A stretch of 62,817 nt of DNA from a virus, in IMG/VR virus record IMGVR_UViG_3300025120_013924, positions 1 to 62,817 of that record. One strand, written 5' to 3'. Position 1 is the first letter of the stretch. Each line of letters opens with the position of its first letter. The notes below the pieces were generated by a model. It saw only the letters and a program-made list of their open reading frames with translations. It had not been told where the DNA came from and did no database searches. Positions 25,107 through 32,399 of the stretch are shown piece by piece. The position numbers and the translations under genes were made by a program.

Positions 25107-25361
25107 ATGAATAAGTTATTTTTTTTAATGTATAAGTTAGTTTTTTTAATAGCTTTCTTTTTATTGCTTTTTTTGTCACTGATTAATCTTCCTAAGACAG
25201 TTTCGAACCTAACAGTTGAAAATAAAATTAAAGATTCTGAGCAAAAAGGGTTGACTCCTAGAGATTTTTTATTAGTTTATAAGTTGTGGTTTGACGAAGA
25301 ATGGAGAAAAGTAGGAGAAGATGCTTTGGCTGAAGGTGACAGTTTTATCTTAAAAAATTAA
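25107..25361 (+). CDS. small membrane protein
   Basis: 84 residues. A long N-terminal hydrophobic segment (about 3-27) and a soluble C-terminal half with charged residues (DFLLVYKLWFDEEWRKVGEDALAEGD). The start directly follows the csrA terminator T-run and has no good ribosome site; ATG at codon 8 is an alternative. One membrane span is likely. Function unknown. Confidence 0.45.
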   Translation: MNKLFFLMYKLVFLIAFFLLLFLSLINLPKTVSNLTVENKIKDSEQKGLTPRDFLLVYKLWFDEEWRKVGEDALAEGDSFILKN

Positions 25362-25393
25362 ATAATATCTTTTAATCCAATTGCTACATTCTG

Positions 25394-25449
25394 TTTTAAT
25401 TAATTAATTAAATAAGTATAAATATATTATTACTTTTTAATTAATTAAA
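25394..25449. repeat. paired TTTAATTAATTAA boxes
   Basis: Two palindromic AT boxes, about 25394-25410 and 25435-25448, flank TAAGTATAAATATATTATTAC, immediately upstream of the 25465 gene. They could form a promoter with flanking operator sites. Pattern is seen; role is inferred. Confidence 0.35.
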
Positions 25450-25464
25450 CAGCAGGAGGTTGTA

Positions 25465-25662
25465 ATGGAGAAGGCGAAAAAAAGAATAGAAATACTGCAC
25501 AAGGCAGACGAGCTTTATGATTTTGCTCAAAAAATATTTTCAAATAAAAGAATAGAATTATTAAAAAGATGTGGTGAATTATACAAAGAAGCTGACCTAA
25601 GTCTAATGGCAGAAAAAGTGAATAAAGAAGCAGAGACTTGGGATCGCTGGCTAAATGGATAA
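25465..25662 (+). CDS. small helical protein
   Basis: 65 residues with AGCAGGAGG before the ATG. Highly charged, predicted all-helical (EKAKKRIEILHKADELYDFA), likely a coiled coil or small bundle. No recognised family. Ends just before a hairpin separating it from the convergent pseudopilin gene. Confidence 0.6.
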   Translation: MEKAKKRIEILHKADELYDFAQKIFSNKRIELLKRCGELYKEADLSLMAEKVNKEAETWDRWLNG

Positions 25663-25673
25663 TTAACCAGCGA
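25644..25673. terminator. hairpin between convergent genes
   Basis: TCGCTGGCTAA (25644-25654) pairs with TTAACCAGCGA (25663-25673) with one mismatch; loop of 8. No T-run on either side, so a terminator function is plausible but not typical. It overlaps the last codons of the 25465 gene. Confidence 0.4.
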
Positions 25674-25697
25674 CCGCCTCATCAATAACTCATTTGC

Positions 25698-26675
25698 TTA
25701 ATCAATGCTACCTATTTCTCCACCGTTGCGAGTAATAGCGCCAGCAAAGACTCTTAAATCAACATTGTCATTAATAGTTCTGGTTGATCCATCGGCATAT
25801 ACGCAGTTCATAACTCCGGGATGCATACTATATGCCTCACCATCATTAATAACATTAAAAGGAACATTGCCAGAACAGTTCTTGCACTTATCACCATTGG
25901 CATCAATACCATGTAATTTAAATGGACCTAAACTATCTGCCCAACTAATGCATTGGTTAGTTCCACCTGTAGGAGATCTTCCATTACTGGCTTTATAAAC
26001 ATCAGGTCTACTTGCGCACTCTACAATCATAAGAGTGTTGGAAAAACCATCAATGATATCCTGTTCCTTAGTTACCTTATCTTTTATCAAACAACCATCG
26101 TCCCCAGTTTTATTTGCATAAGGATCGCTACCAGCAGGAAAAACTTTATCTTTAACACCAGTAAATGTTTCATAGTCAGTATAACCAAGAATGTTAGGGT
26201 CTAAACTTGGAGCAGCACTATCGCTATCTCTAGTAGGCCCATCAACATTAACATAACCACCACCGGGAGGAAGTGCAGATGGACATTTTAGTACCGAGGC
26301 TTGTGTTGCAATAGCTTGAGTATTCTCCCACCAATTCTTATTAAAATCATATATGTTTGCTACATTGCCTTGCTCTAAATTTGCAAGAACAAATGCTCTC
26401 CAACTATGTTCTGTTCGTGATGGATTGCCAAGAGAACTAGGAGTTTCAGATAAATCTTTAGCCTCTATAGTCCAAGCAGCAGCAGGGAAATATTTTTTTT
26501 GATCTAAACTCATGTGCATTGCAAGACCTTGTTGTTTTAAATTATTAGAGCAACTTGCTCGTCTTGCCGCTTCTCTAGCTTGTTGAACAGCAGGCAATAA
26601 CAATCCTACTAGAACGCCAATAATTGCAATAACCACTAGTAATTCAATCAGCGTGAAACCTTTGCGATTCTTCAT
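25698..26675 (-). CDS. DUF1559 pseudopilin, planctomycete type
   Basis: 325 residues. KGFTLIELLVVIAIIGVLVG is a class III (prepilin) signal with Glu at +5, followed by the planctomycete-style LLPAVQQAREAARRASC. Near the C-terminus HPGVMNCVYADG is the H-X9-DG processing-associated motif of DUF1559 proteins, abundant in Planctomycetes and relatives. The rest contains CLIKD, NTLMIVE and several cysteines. In hosts these proteins are processed by a prepilin peptidase and assembled in pilus/secretion-like fibres. The phage copy, complete and next to tagged phage genes, may interfere with pili or be displayed on the cell. It has no visible promoter of its own that I can defend. Confidence 0.85.
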   Translation of the reverse strand: MKNRKGFTLIELLVVIAIIGVLVGLLLPAVQQAREAARRASCSNNLKQQGLAMHMSLDQKKYFPAAAWTIEAKDLSETPSSLGNPSRTEHSWRAFVLANLEQGNVANIYDFNKNWWENTQAIATQASVLKCPSALPPGGGYVNVDGPTRDSDSAAPSLDPNILGYTDYETFTGVKDKVFPAGSDPYANKTGDDGCLIKDKVTKEQDIIDGFSNTLMIVECASRPDVYKASNGRSPTGGTNQCISWADSLGPFKLHGIDANGDKCKNCSGNVPFNVINDGEAYSMHPGVMNCVYADGSTRTINDNVDLRVFAGAITRNGGEIGSID

Positions 26676-26762
26676 TTTTATTTTTCCTTTATTATGAGTT
26701 TATTAAAAATATAAACTATAATATTCAATCTCAGAACAATAAAAACATTAGTATTTGATTAG

Positions 26763-27179
26763 TTATTCAAATTTGTCAAAAGGGTGAAAAACTTTGACCC
26801 ATTTGCCTTTAAATAAGCTTTCTGGATCTTCAAATACTTGAGGACTATCATCATGGTGAATTAAAGAGTTTAGACCAGACAACATTTTTCCTTTAGGACC
26901 GCCGGTGGCAATTACATCTATTATTGGAAGCTCATTATCTTTAGCGAATTGCACTACTTCTGGTCTATCGCGATTTTTTCTTGCAGTTACAACATAAACT
27001 GAGTAGCCTTGAGAAGCGTATTTTTTTAGTTTTCTTACATTCTCTTCACACGGCTTCTCTGAACTAGAAGACCAAATTTCATTTTCTTCATCCCAAAAAG
27101 GCAAGGTTAATGTGTTATCAAAATCAAATGTAACTACACCTTTATCTTTTCGAGATTCTATCCATTTCTTAAAGCTCAT
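26763..27179 (-). CDS. tagged HAD-type phosphatase
   Basis: 138 residues. MSFKKWIESRKDKG is a tag. VVTFDFDNTLT at about 15-25 is HAD motif I (Asp19 and Asp21). VVTARKN near 66 is motif II, and HHDDSPQVFEDP near 110 the motif IV acidic pair. The short size (about 115 without the tag) suits a capless polynucleotide- or nucleotide-phosphatase-like HAD. Likely acts on phosphate ends or nucleotides, perhaps injected with DNA. First gene of a minus-strand block of tagged proteins to 29149. Confidence 0.75.
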   Translation of the reverse strand: MSFKKWIESRKDKGVVTFDFDNTLTLPFWDEENEIWSSSSEKPCEENVRKLKKYASQGYSVYVVTARKNRDRPEVVQFAKDNELPIIDVIATGGPKGKMLSGLNSLIHHDDSPQVFEDPESLFKGKWVKVFHPFDKFE

Positions 27180-27209
27180 TGCACTCCTAAACTTAGAAAT
27201 CTTTTGGTT

Positions 27210-27620
27210 TTATGGTGTGTGTTCAGTTGTATTTCTTTTTTCAAGATTTTTGTAATCTAGATGGTGATATACATCATCTAAATATTCTCCAGCAAGATTA
27301 ATCTTAGATTTAACCCAATCTCTTAATCCGGGAACTGAGTCGATATGTTTGAGTATTTGCAAAGCTTTGTCTTGAATGCTTTTTAAATCACCTATTGCCA
27401 TTTTGTTTGGGATTTTGCCTTCAAATTTATAATATTTAATATAATCCAGAACAGTATTTAAATAATCTTCTGCGTGAGTTAGTTTTGCTTTTATCCAATC
27501 TTCCAATTCTTCACAAGGGCTTATCATTCCCATTAAATCTTCACTATATTTTGCAATTTTGTAAAGATCATTTTTGGCATGTTTGTAATCTTCTAAATGT
27601 TTTTTAAATTTTAATTTCAT
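27210..27620 (-). CDS. tagged helical protein with internal twofold repeat
   Basis: 136 residues. KLKFKKHLEDYKHAK is a tag variant. Two related halves, ELEDWIKAKLTHAEDYLNTV (about 37-56) and GLRDWVKSKINLAGEYLDDV (about 93-112), share W-[IV]-K-[AS]-K-[LI]-x-x-A-x-[DE]-Y-L-x-x-V. I recall this short motif in structural or internal proteins of marine myoviruses but cannot verify it here. Inferred head protein. Lies 2 bases from the ArdC-like gene and probably co-transcribed. Confidence 0.6.
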   Translation of the reverse strand: MKLKFKKHLEDYKHAKNDLYKIAKYSEDLMGMISPCEELEDWIKAKLTHAEDYLNTVLDYIKYYKFEGKIPNKMAIGDLKSIQDKALQILKHIDSVPGLRDWVKSKINLAGEYLDDVYHHLDYKNLEKRNTTEHTP

Positions 27621-27622
27621 AA

Positions 27623-29149
27623 TTATCTTCTTTTTTCTAATTCGAAAGCTCTACCGTTAGATATTAATTTCAATATATGTTTATATGCTAATTCTGGTTT
27701 CATTTTTTTAAATCTATTGTGATGTATAGCATCTGTCACAAAAGTTTTATCTTCTCCATCTATATTAGCTAAAATTCTTCCATCTTTAATCCATCCTGAC
27801 AATACTACTTTTGGGATTGAAGGCTTTGGATCAAATTGAAGTTTGAGTTGTGTGTTTTCTTCCATGTCTTCAAACTCTATTTCTGTTTCTGTAACCTTAT
27901 CTTCTATTCCATGTATTATCATTTTAGAAGCCTTTGCTATATTTTGTCTCCTAGCTTTAACATCATCACCTTTAGCTCGCCATAAAGCCAAGTAATTAGG
28001 GGCATCTTTGGTTTCAAAACCAAAATGATGACAAACAACATAGGCAGTTGTCTCAGCGTCTATTTCTTTTTGTTGTCTTGAAGATTGTTTTCCCAGATCA
28101 GATTTTTTACTTTTCTTTTCAAGCCAATGAAGTATTTCATGGGCTGTCTCATGAACCAAAGTGCTAAAAAGGTTCACTCCTTTAAACTTATTGTTGATAG
28201 CTATTTTGCCACCAGCAGAGTAACCGCCTAGGTCTTCAGCCATGTCTTCATAATCAACATTTATACTTTTTTCTTTATTCCATTTTACTAAAGAATTGAT
28301 AAGAACATTAAGTTCTTCTACATCTTCATTAGTATCGCTACTCCAATCTTTTCTATCAAGTGGCTTAAAAGAACTAGGATTACCCGGAATAGGGTCTGTT
28401 GCTGAATAATCATAAACCTTAACAGCTCTAAAAAACTTAAGTTGAACCTTTTCTTTTTCTCCTGTGCTAGGGTTTTCTTTTTCTATATTTTTAAAATTAG
28501 GAGCAAATATAACTATGCCTTTGTCCCAATTCGTAACTGTACGTCCTAGTTTTGTCCAATTTGTAGGAGAAGAAACATGCGCAGCTTGTCCTTTTGATTG
28601 AACATATATGAGAATTTGATTTGCCAAGCTATAATTATGGAATTTAGAAGAAAACTTTAAAAAATCTTTTATGAAACGTTGTTTTCCAGCTTCATCTGTA
28701 GAGTTGGCAACTTTTTCTATTAAGTTTTCTATATTGTCAACTAACTTTTTAAGTTTAGCATCCGTTCCTTTTTTTAGTTCTCCTTCTAGTGAGTCTTGTA
28801 CGTCTTGAAAGAAATCTTCCGTCTCTTGAGAACTTTTATTTTTTACTACACTAGAACTCGAAGGAGGACTAGTCATTGTTTTTTCTAGGCCACTTAAATC
28901 AACTCCCAAATCAACTAAAGATTGTTTAATATTTTCGAATTTAGATACTCCAATAGACCAAGTTCCTTTGAAGTATTTTAATCCTAATTTTTTCAATTCG
29001 TTTTTTATTGGATAGGTTGCTCCATATAAAACAACAAATTCTTTTTCGCTGAAGGACTTGGAGGAATCATATTTTGGATTTTCTTTTTTATAAACTCGAA
29101 CCCCTGTCGAATCTTCTTCCTCTAAAACTAGCCACTCTGAAAATTGCAT
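27623..29149 (-). CDS. tagged ArdC-like antirestriction metalloprotein
   Basis: 508 residues from ATG 29149, selected because GAGGG lies 6 bases upstream and the resulting start MQFSEWLVLEEED is a tag; the longer form from 29191 hides it. Residues about 35-85 form a small alpha/beta repeat-like domain; 110-300 match the ArdC N-terminal ssDNA-binding domain (KFHNYSLANQILIYVQS, WTKLGRTV); 333-337 is HETAH with a third zinc ligand at Glu366 (EIDAET). ArdC travels with plasmid DNA and shields it from restriction. A head-packaged version would enter with phage DNA, like T4 IPI. Start overlaps the upstream 29151 gene by none but follows after one base. Confidence 0.8.
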   Translation of the reverse strand: MQFSEWLVLEEEDSTGVRVYKKENPKYDSSKSFSEKEFVVLYGATYPIKNELKKLGLKYFKGTWSIGVSKFENIKQSLVDLGVDLSGLEKTMTSPPSSSSVVKNKSSQETEDFFQDVQDSLEGELKKGTDAKLKKLVDNIENLIEKVANSTDEAGKQRFIKDFLKFSSKFHNYSLANQILIYVQSKGQAAHVSSPTNWTKLGRTVTNWDKGIVIFAPNFKNIEKENPSTGEKEKVQLKFFRAVKVYDYSATDPIPGNPSSFKPLDRKDWSSDTNEDVEELNVLINSLVKWNKEKSINVDYEDMAEDLGGYSAGGKIAINNKFKGVNLFSTLVHETAHEILHWLEKKSKKSDLGKQSSRQQKEIDAETTAYVVCHHFGFETKDAPNYLALWRAKGDDVKARRQNIAKASKMIIHGIEDKVTETEIEFEDMEENTQLKLQFDPKPSIPKVVLSGWIKDGRILANIDGEDKTFVTDAIHHNRFKKMKPELAYKHILKLISNGRAFELEKRR

Positions 29150-29150
29150 A

Positions 29151-29399
29151 TCAACCCTCTTTTTCAATTTTATCTTTTTGTTCGTTTTCATTAATAAGAC
29201 TTTCTTCTTCTTTTTGTCTTCTTAAAACACAAACGCATGTTGGAAACTGTGCATTCTCAGAGTAATTAGAGCCACTAGAAGGCATGCCAGTTTCTCTAAT
29301 AGGCTCCCAACCATCTGAAATTAATTTTTCAAGCGGTTTAACAGAAGTGTTCGCGTCTTCTTCTAAAGTCAAAATGACATATTTGTAATCATATTCCAT
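29151..29399 (-). CDS. DUF4177-like small protein
   Basis: 82 residues from ATG 29399. MEYDYKYVILTLEED and LEKLISDGWEPIRETG match the small beta-alpha-beta DUF4177-type pattern. The C-terminal part is Glu/Lys-rich. Its start codon lies inside a 19-bp inverted repeat shared with the divergent 29467 gene. No Shine-Dalgarno is seen, so the mRNA may be leaderless or start very close. It shares a transcript with the ArdC-like gene one base downstream. Confidence 0.55.
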   Translation of the reverse strand: MEYDYKYVILTLEEDANTSVKPLEKLISDGWEPIRETGMPSSGSNYSENAQFPTCVCVLRRQKEEESLINENEQKDKIEKEG

Positions 29400-29446
29400 A
29401 TTTTTATATATCACATTTTTTCTAAATATGTGATATATAAAAATAT
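29398..29446. promoter_or_regulatory. 19-bp perfect inverted repeat between divergent genes, candidate promoter motif
   Basis: 29398-29416 is the exact reverse complement of 29428-29446 (ATGTGATATATAAAAATAT), with an 11-base loop. Each arm contains ATATATAAAAATAT pointing outward toward one divergent gene. The same box precedes 1144 (about 1118-1132) and, with one deletion, 9483. It may be a phage-specific promoter (compare the T4 late TATAAATA) or an operator. Confidence 0.5.
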
Positions 29447-29466
29447 AAGGTTATTGGAGAAGAAAA

Positions 29467-29973
29467 ATGAATAAAACTTTTGAAGAATGGCTTAAACTTC
29501 GAGAAGAGGGCGGAGCATCAGGTGGATCAGGCGGAGCATCAGGTGGATCAGGCGGAGCATCAGGTGGATCAGGCGGAGCATCAGGTGGATCAGGCGGAGC
29601 ATCAGGTGGATCAAGTGGAGCATCAGGTGGATCAAGTGGAGCATCAGGTGGATCAAGTGGAGCATCAGGTGGATCAAGTGGAGCATCAGGTGGATCAAGT
29701 GGAGCATCAGGTGGCGAATCAGGCGGCGACTCGGGTGGAACACCACTGGGAGGTGACTCGGGTGACTCTGAAGGCGACTCAGAATCCAATGACTCAGGAT
29801 CAGATCCAAATGATTCCGCTACAACATCTAAAGACATTGCTAAACGTCCATACAGAGTAGGTTTTTATCCTTGGGGATTTGGACATTGGGTTCAGAAAAA
29901 GAAAAAGAAGAAATGCAAATACGGCAAAAGAAAAGATGGTAAATGCAGAAAAACTAAAAAGAGGAAAAAATAA
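29467..29973 (+). CDS. tagged Gly/Ser-repeat protein with basic C-terminus
   Basis: 168 residues, GGAG 7 bases upstream. MNKTFEEWLKLREEG is a tag, followed by ten 7-residue Gly-Ala-Ser repeats (about 15-84), an acidic Asp/Ser stretch and a basic tail KYGKRKDGKCRKTKKRKK. The Gly/Ser part should be unfolded, so the protein is an acidic-to-basic tether. A basic end suits DNA binding. Like other tagged proteins it may sit in the capsid. The opposite-strand proline-rich frames here are shadows of the repeat. Confidence 0.7.
   Translation: MNKTFEEWLKLREEGGASGGSGGASGGSGGASGGSGGASGGSGGASGGSSGASGGSSGASGGSSGASGGSSGASGGSSGASGGESGGDSGGTPLGGDSGDSEGDSESNDSGSDPNDSATTSKDIAKRPYRVGFYPWGFGHWVQKKKKKKCKYGKRKDGKCRKTKKRKK
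29509..29718 (+). repeat. 21-bp tandem repeat, ten units
   Basis: Ten units of 21 bp. The first five begin GGC (Gly), the next five AGT (Ser), each otherwise nearly identical, so the array grew by at least two rounds of duplication. In frame, encoding G/S-G-A-S-G-G-S. Copy number may vary between isolates. Confidence 0.9.
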
Positions 29974-29984
29974 AAAGAGGAAAC

Positions 29985-30833
29985 ATGGATAAAGATAAAG
30001 TTGGTTTTTGTTTCACTGGAGAAGGTGCCCGAGGAGCAATTCAAGCCGGTATTGCTTTAAGTCTTTTCAAAAAAGGGATTAAACCAGACTTTACAATAGG
30101 AATATCTTCAGGATCTATTTGTGCATCTTCTTACTGTTATCTAGGTCCCGAAGGATTAGCTGACTTATGGTCTAGCGTAAAAAGTATTTTTAGTGTTTTT
30201 AGAATTAATTATAACTTTCTTTGGAAAAGAGGGTTGATGAATCAAAAACCAATGGAAAAAATACTTTCTGATGCAATGAAAAATGACCCTATTTGCGAAA
30301 GTGTAGTAATTCGAATGAATATAGAAGATGGGTTCATGGACTATGTATCTAATAAATCAACTACTACAGAGGAGTTCAAAGAAGCTGTTTTGGCAAGTGT
30401 TGCAATAACTTCTTTAGTTGAAGATAGAGATGGATGGGTTGATGCCGGAAGTAGACAAATCGCTCCTTTAGAACAATGTATACATTCAGGATGCAATAAA
30501 ATATACGTCATAATGGGAAGAAGATTGACTATAGATCCGTGGCGTAAACCAGAAGGCTTTTTAAGCTCTCTTAAAATGGGTTTTAGAGCATTTGATATAG
30601 CGTTACAGGAAATAATGATTAGAGATATTAATCGTTGTTTGAAAAAGATAGGAGATATGGATTATAAAGGAATTGATATTTATTTGGTTGAACCAAATGA
30701 AACTTTTTATGAATCCGCAAATTTTAAAAAATGTAAAGATGGAGTCGTTTATGGAGAAGAAGGTAATTATCACATCCAAGACAAAAAAGCTTTACAGTTA
30801 AATAATTTTTTGAAAGGTTATGAAGATGTTTGA
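29985..30833 (+). CDS. patatin-like phospholipase
   Basis: 282 residues, AAGAGGAAAC before the ATG. GEGARG at 12-17 forms the oxyanion hole, GISSG at 39-43 holds the nucleophile Ser41, and WVDAGSRQIAPL near 150 has the dyad Asp in a DAG instead of the usual DGG/DGA. The order and spacing match bacterial patatin-like proteins. It should hydrolyse phospholipid or another acyl ester. Without signal peptide, it acts in the cytoplasm or at the membrane inner face. Phage use could be lysis or membrane remodelling. It follows the tagged Gly/Ser gene by 11 bases. Confidence 0.8.
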   Translation: MDKDKVGFCFTGEGARGAIQAGIALSLFKKGIKPDFTIGISSGSICASSYCYLGPEGLADLWSSVKSIFSVFRINYNFLWKRGLMNQKPMEKILSDAMKNDPICESVVIRMNIEDGFMDYVSNKSTTTEEFKEAVLASVAITSLVEDRDGWVDAGSRQIAPLEQCIHSGCNKIYVIMGRRLTIDPWRKPEGFLSSLKMGFRAFDIALQEIMIRDINRCLKKIGDMDYKGIDIYLVEPNETFYESANFKKCKDGVVYGEEGNYHIQDKKALQLNNFLKGYEDV

Positions 30834-31050
30834 AAGAGAAGAAATAGATTATTCTGAAGAATCCTCTGGTATTTTTTTGGAATCTAAAAAAAATACCAGA
30901 GATGAAGAAAAACTTAAAGAAGCATGGGCTTGTTGCTTTTTAGCTACTCATGCTCCTTCTTTTGAAGACTTTTCTAAATTAACTAATTTGAATATCACAA
31001 AAAGAAAGTACGAAGAACTTTGTAAAAAAATGTTTAAAAAATTTAGCTAA
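30826..31050 (+). CDS. small acidic protein, unknown
   Basis: 74 residues. ATG 30826 fits GAAAGG better than ATG 30820. It overlaps the patatin stop by 8 bases. Acidic start, then a helical region (WACCFLATHAPSFEDFSKLT) and a Lys-rich end. Its codons 13-25 form a perfect inverted repeat (see 30864-30901), so the RNA there folds strongly. No family recognised. Confidence 0.5.
   Translation: MFEREEIDYSEESSGIFLESKKNTRDEEKLKEAWACCFLATHAPSFEDFSKLTNLNITKRKYEELCKKMFKKFS
30864..30901. repeat. 15-bp perfect inverted repeat inside a gene
   Basis: CTCTGGTATTTTTTT (30864-30878) and its complement (30887-30901) with an 8-base loop. It could be a weak attenuator for the gene above or a protein-binding site; it is too perfect to be codon chance, although long A/T runs make part of it easy. 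Confidence 0.6.
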
Positions 31051-31459
31051 TCCAAAAAACAAAATCATCTAGTTCTTCATCAAACGCAGATTCAACTATT
31101 CCTTTTGAAGCAAGAATGGCAAGAGTATTACTTATTATTCTTGTGTGAATGCATTTCAATATATCGAAATACATTCCTTCAGAAACAATCATTTTTCCAT
31201 CCCTATGTTTTATCATAGGGAACATTAAAACTTCACACTCATGATCGGAGATTATCTGATTGTTGATTTCTTCAAAATCAAGTTTAGCTTTACTGGCAAT
31301 CTCTATAAATTCACTTGTTATTTTATTTGTAACTTCATCATATTCTTCTTCAATATCTTTTTCTTCTACAAAAGTTTTAAAATTATCCACAGCTACTTTT
31401 TTTGTTTCTTTAACAAAAAAATTAAAATCTTTTATTAAATAATAGTTTTCTTTGCTCAT
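31043..31459 (-). CDS. hypothetical helical protein
   Basis: 138 residues; its 3' end overlaps the convergent 30826 gene by 8 bases. Helical, acidic, no membrane segment. KDFNFFVKETKKVAVDNF near the start is a loose tag resemblance that I do not count. DHECEVLMFPMIKHRDG looks like a beta hairpin. No family recognised. AT-rich opposite-strand frames are shadows. Confidence 0.5.
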   Translation of the reverse strand: MSKENYYLIKDFNFFVKETKKVAVDNFKTFVEEKDIEEEYDEVTNKITSEFIEIASKAKLDFEEINNQIISDHECEVLMFPMIKHRDGKMIVSEGMYFDILKCIHTRIISNTLAILASKGIVESAFDEELDDFVFWIS

Positions 31460-31488
31460 AGTATAATTTAGTTATTAAGAACATAATT

Positions 31489-32370
31489 TTAATCAACATG
31501 TAAATTATATTCTTCAAGATAAGAATCTACTACCGATGCCACATAAGAAGCATGGGGAGACATATCTCTCAGTTGCAGAAGCCTCGAAAAAGGACTGGAT
31601 TTTTCTGCTAGGAAAATTCCGTCCTTGTTTTTATAATAGTGTTTGCTGAAAGAAGGAGGTATTCCTTTGTCATAATGTATAAAAGGAACATCAATTTCAT
31701 CTGTTATATTACAAGACAAAACATCTCCTGATATTTCGCAATGCCCTACTGATTTTAAAAGGCTTTTTTTCCAAGAGGATTTTTCAAAAAATCTTCTATA
31801 CTTTTCTTCTTGGTCTCCTCCAATAGAATTAATAACGTCTGCTAATAAAAAATTAAAAAAGTTTTCTTTAAAAGAATCAGTAGTATTTTCATCATGATTA
31901 AAAACTATAGGATGTGAGTAGTAAAAATTATTTAAAGATTTAAGAACTCCTGTTTTAATTAGATTATTTTTAATTTCATCAAAATCTATAAACATATCAA
32001 TTTCTTCATCTTCTAATTGATATGTGTTTGTTGTTATATTAGATTCATATGGTTGAATAGGTTTGTTCAAAACCATGTCGGAGTGTATCAGTGTAAATGG
32101 AAATGTCAAAATGTTTTTACGCAAGGCTACTGTCAGAGAATAGATTCTGTTTAATTCCAAACAATCATTTTCCCTACCTAAATTTCTATGAGTGATGCAA
32201 TTCTTATGCTTAGATAAGTTCAGTATATAAGGCGTACTTTTAATAGTTTCATTTTCGGCTATGGCAATAATAAGATCGTCTTCAATTCCATGCATTTTAA
32301 AACTTTGGATTAGAAGTTCAGTCTGCCAATAGAAGTAGTCTATATTTTCTATGCTTACAAAATATTTCAT
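31489..32370 (-). CDS. putative glycosyltransferase
   Basis: 293 residues. The start MKYFVSIENIDYFYWQTELL and IIAIAEN resemble the first strands of a GT-A fold; TLIHSDMVLNKPI near 93 is a likely DxD-type metal site (H-S-D-M), and GDQEEKYRRFFEK near 188 with VPFIHYDKGIPP near 228 fits the acceptor/His-containing end seen in serine-type arabinosyl- or galactosyltransferase-like phage enzymes. I judge a glycosyltransferase likely, acceptor unknown. Monocistronic-looking, with 29 bases to the next gene. Confidence 0.55.
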   Translation of the reverse strand: MKYFVSIENIDYFYWQTELLIQSFKMHGIEDDLIIAIAENETIKSTPYILNLSKHKNCITHRNLGRENDCLELNRIYSLTVALRKNILTFPFTLIHSDMVLNKPIQPYESNITTNTYQLEDEEIDMFIDFDEIKNNLIKTGVLKSLNNFYYSHPIVFNHDENTTDSFKENFFNFLLADVINSIGGDQEEKYRRFFEKSSWKKSLLKSVGHCEISGDVLSCNITDEIDVPFIHYDKGIPPSFSKHYYKNKDGIFLAEKSSPFSRLLQLRDMSPHASYVASVVDSYLEEYNLHVD

Positions 32371-32399
32371 AAAATTATACTAGTAAGCAAATTTTAAAA

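Noticed and set aside
29451-29837. Proline-rich minus-strand frame over the Gly/Ser repeat
   Set aside because: Simple complement of the 21-bp repeat; frames stay open only because the unit is a multiple of three.
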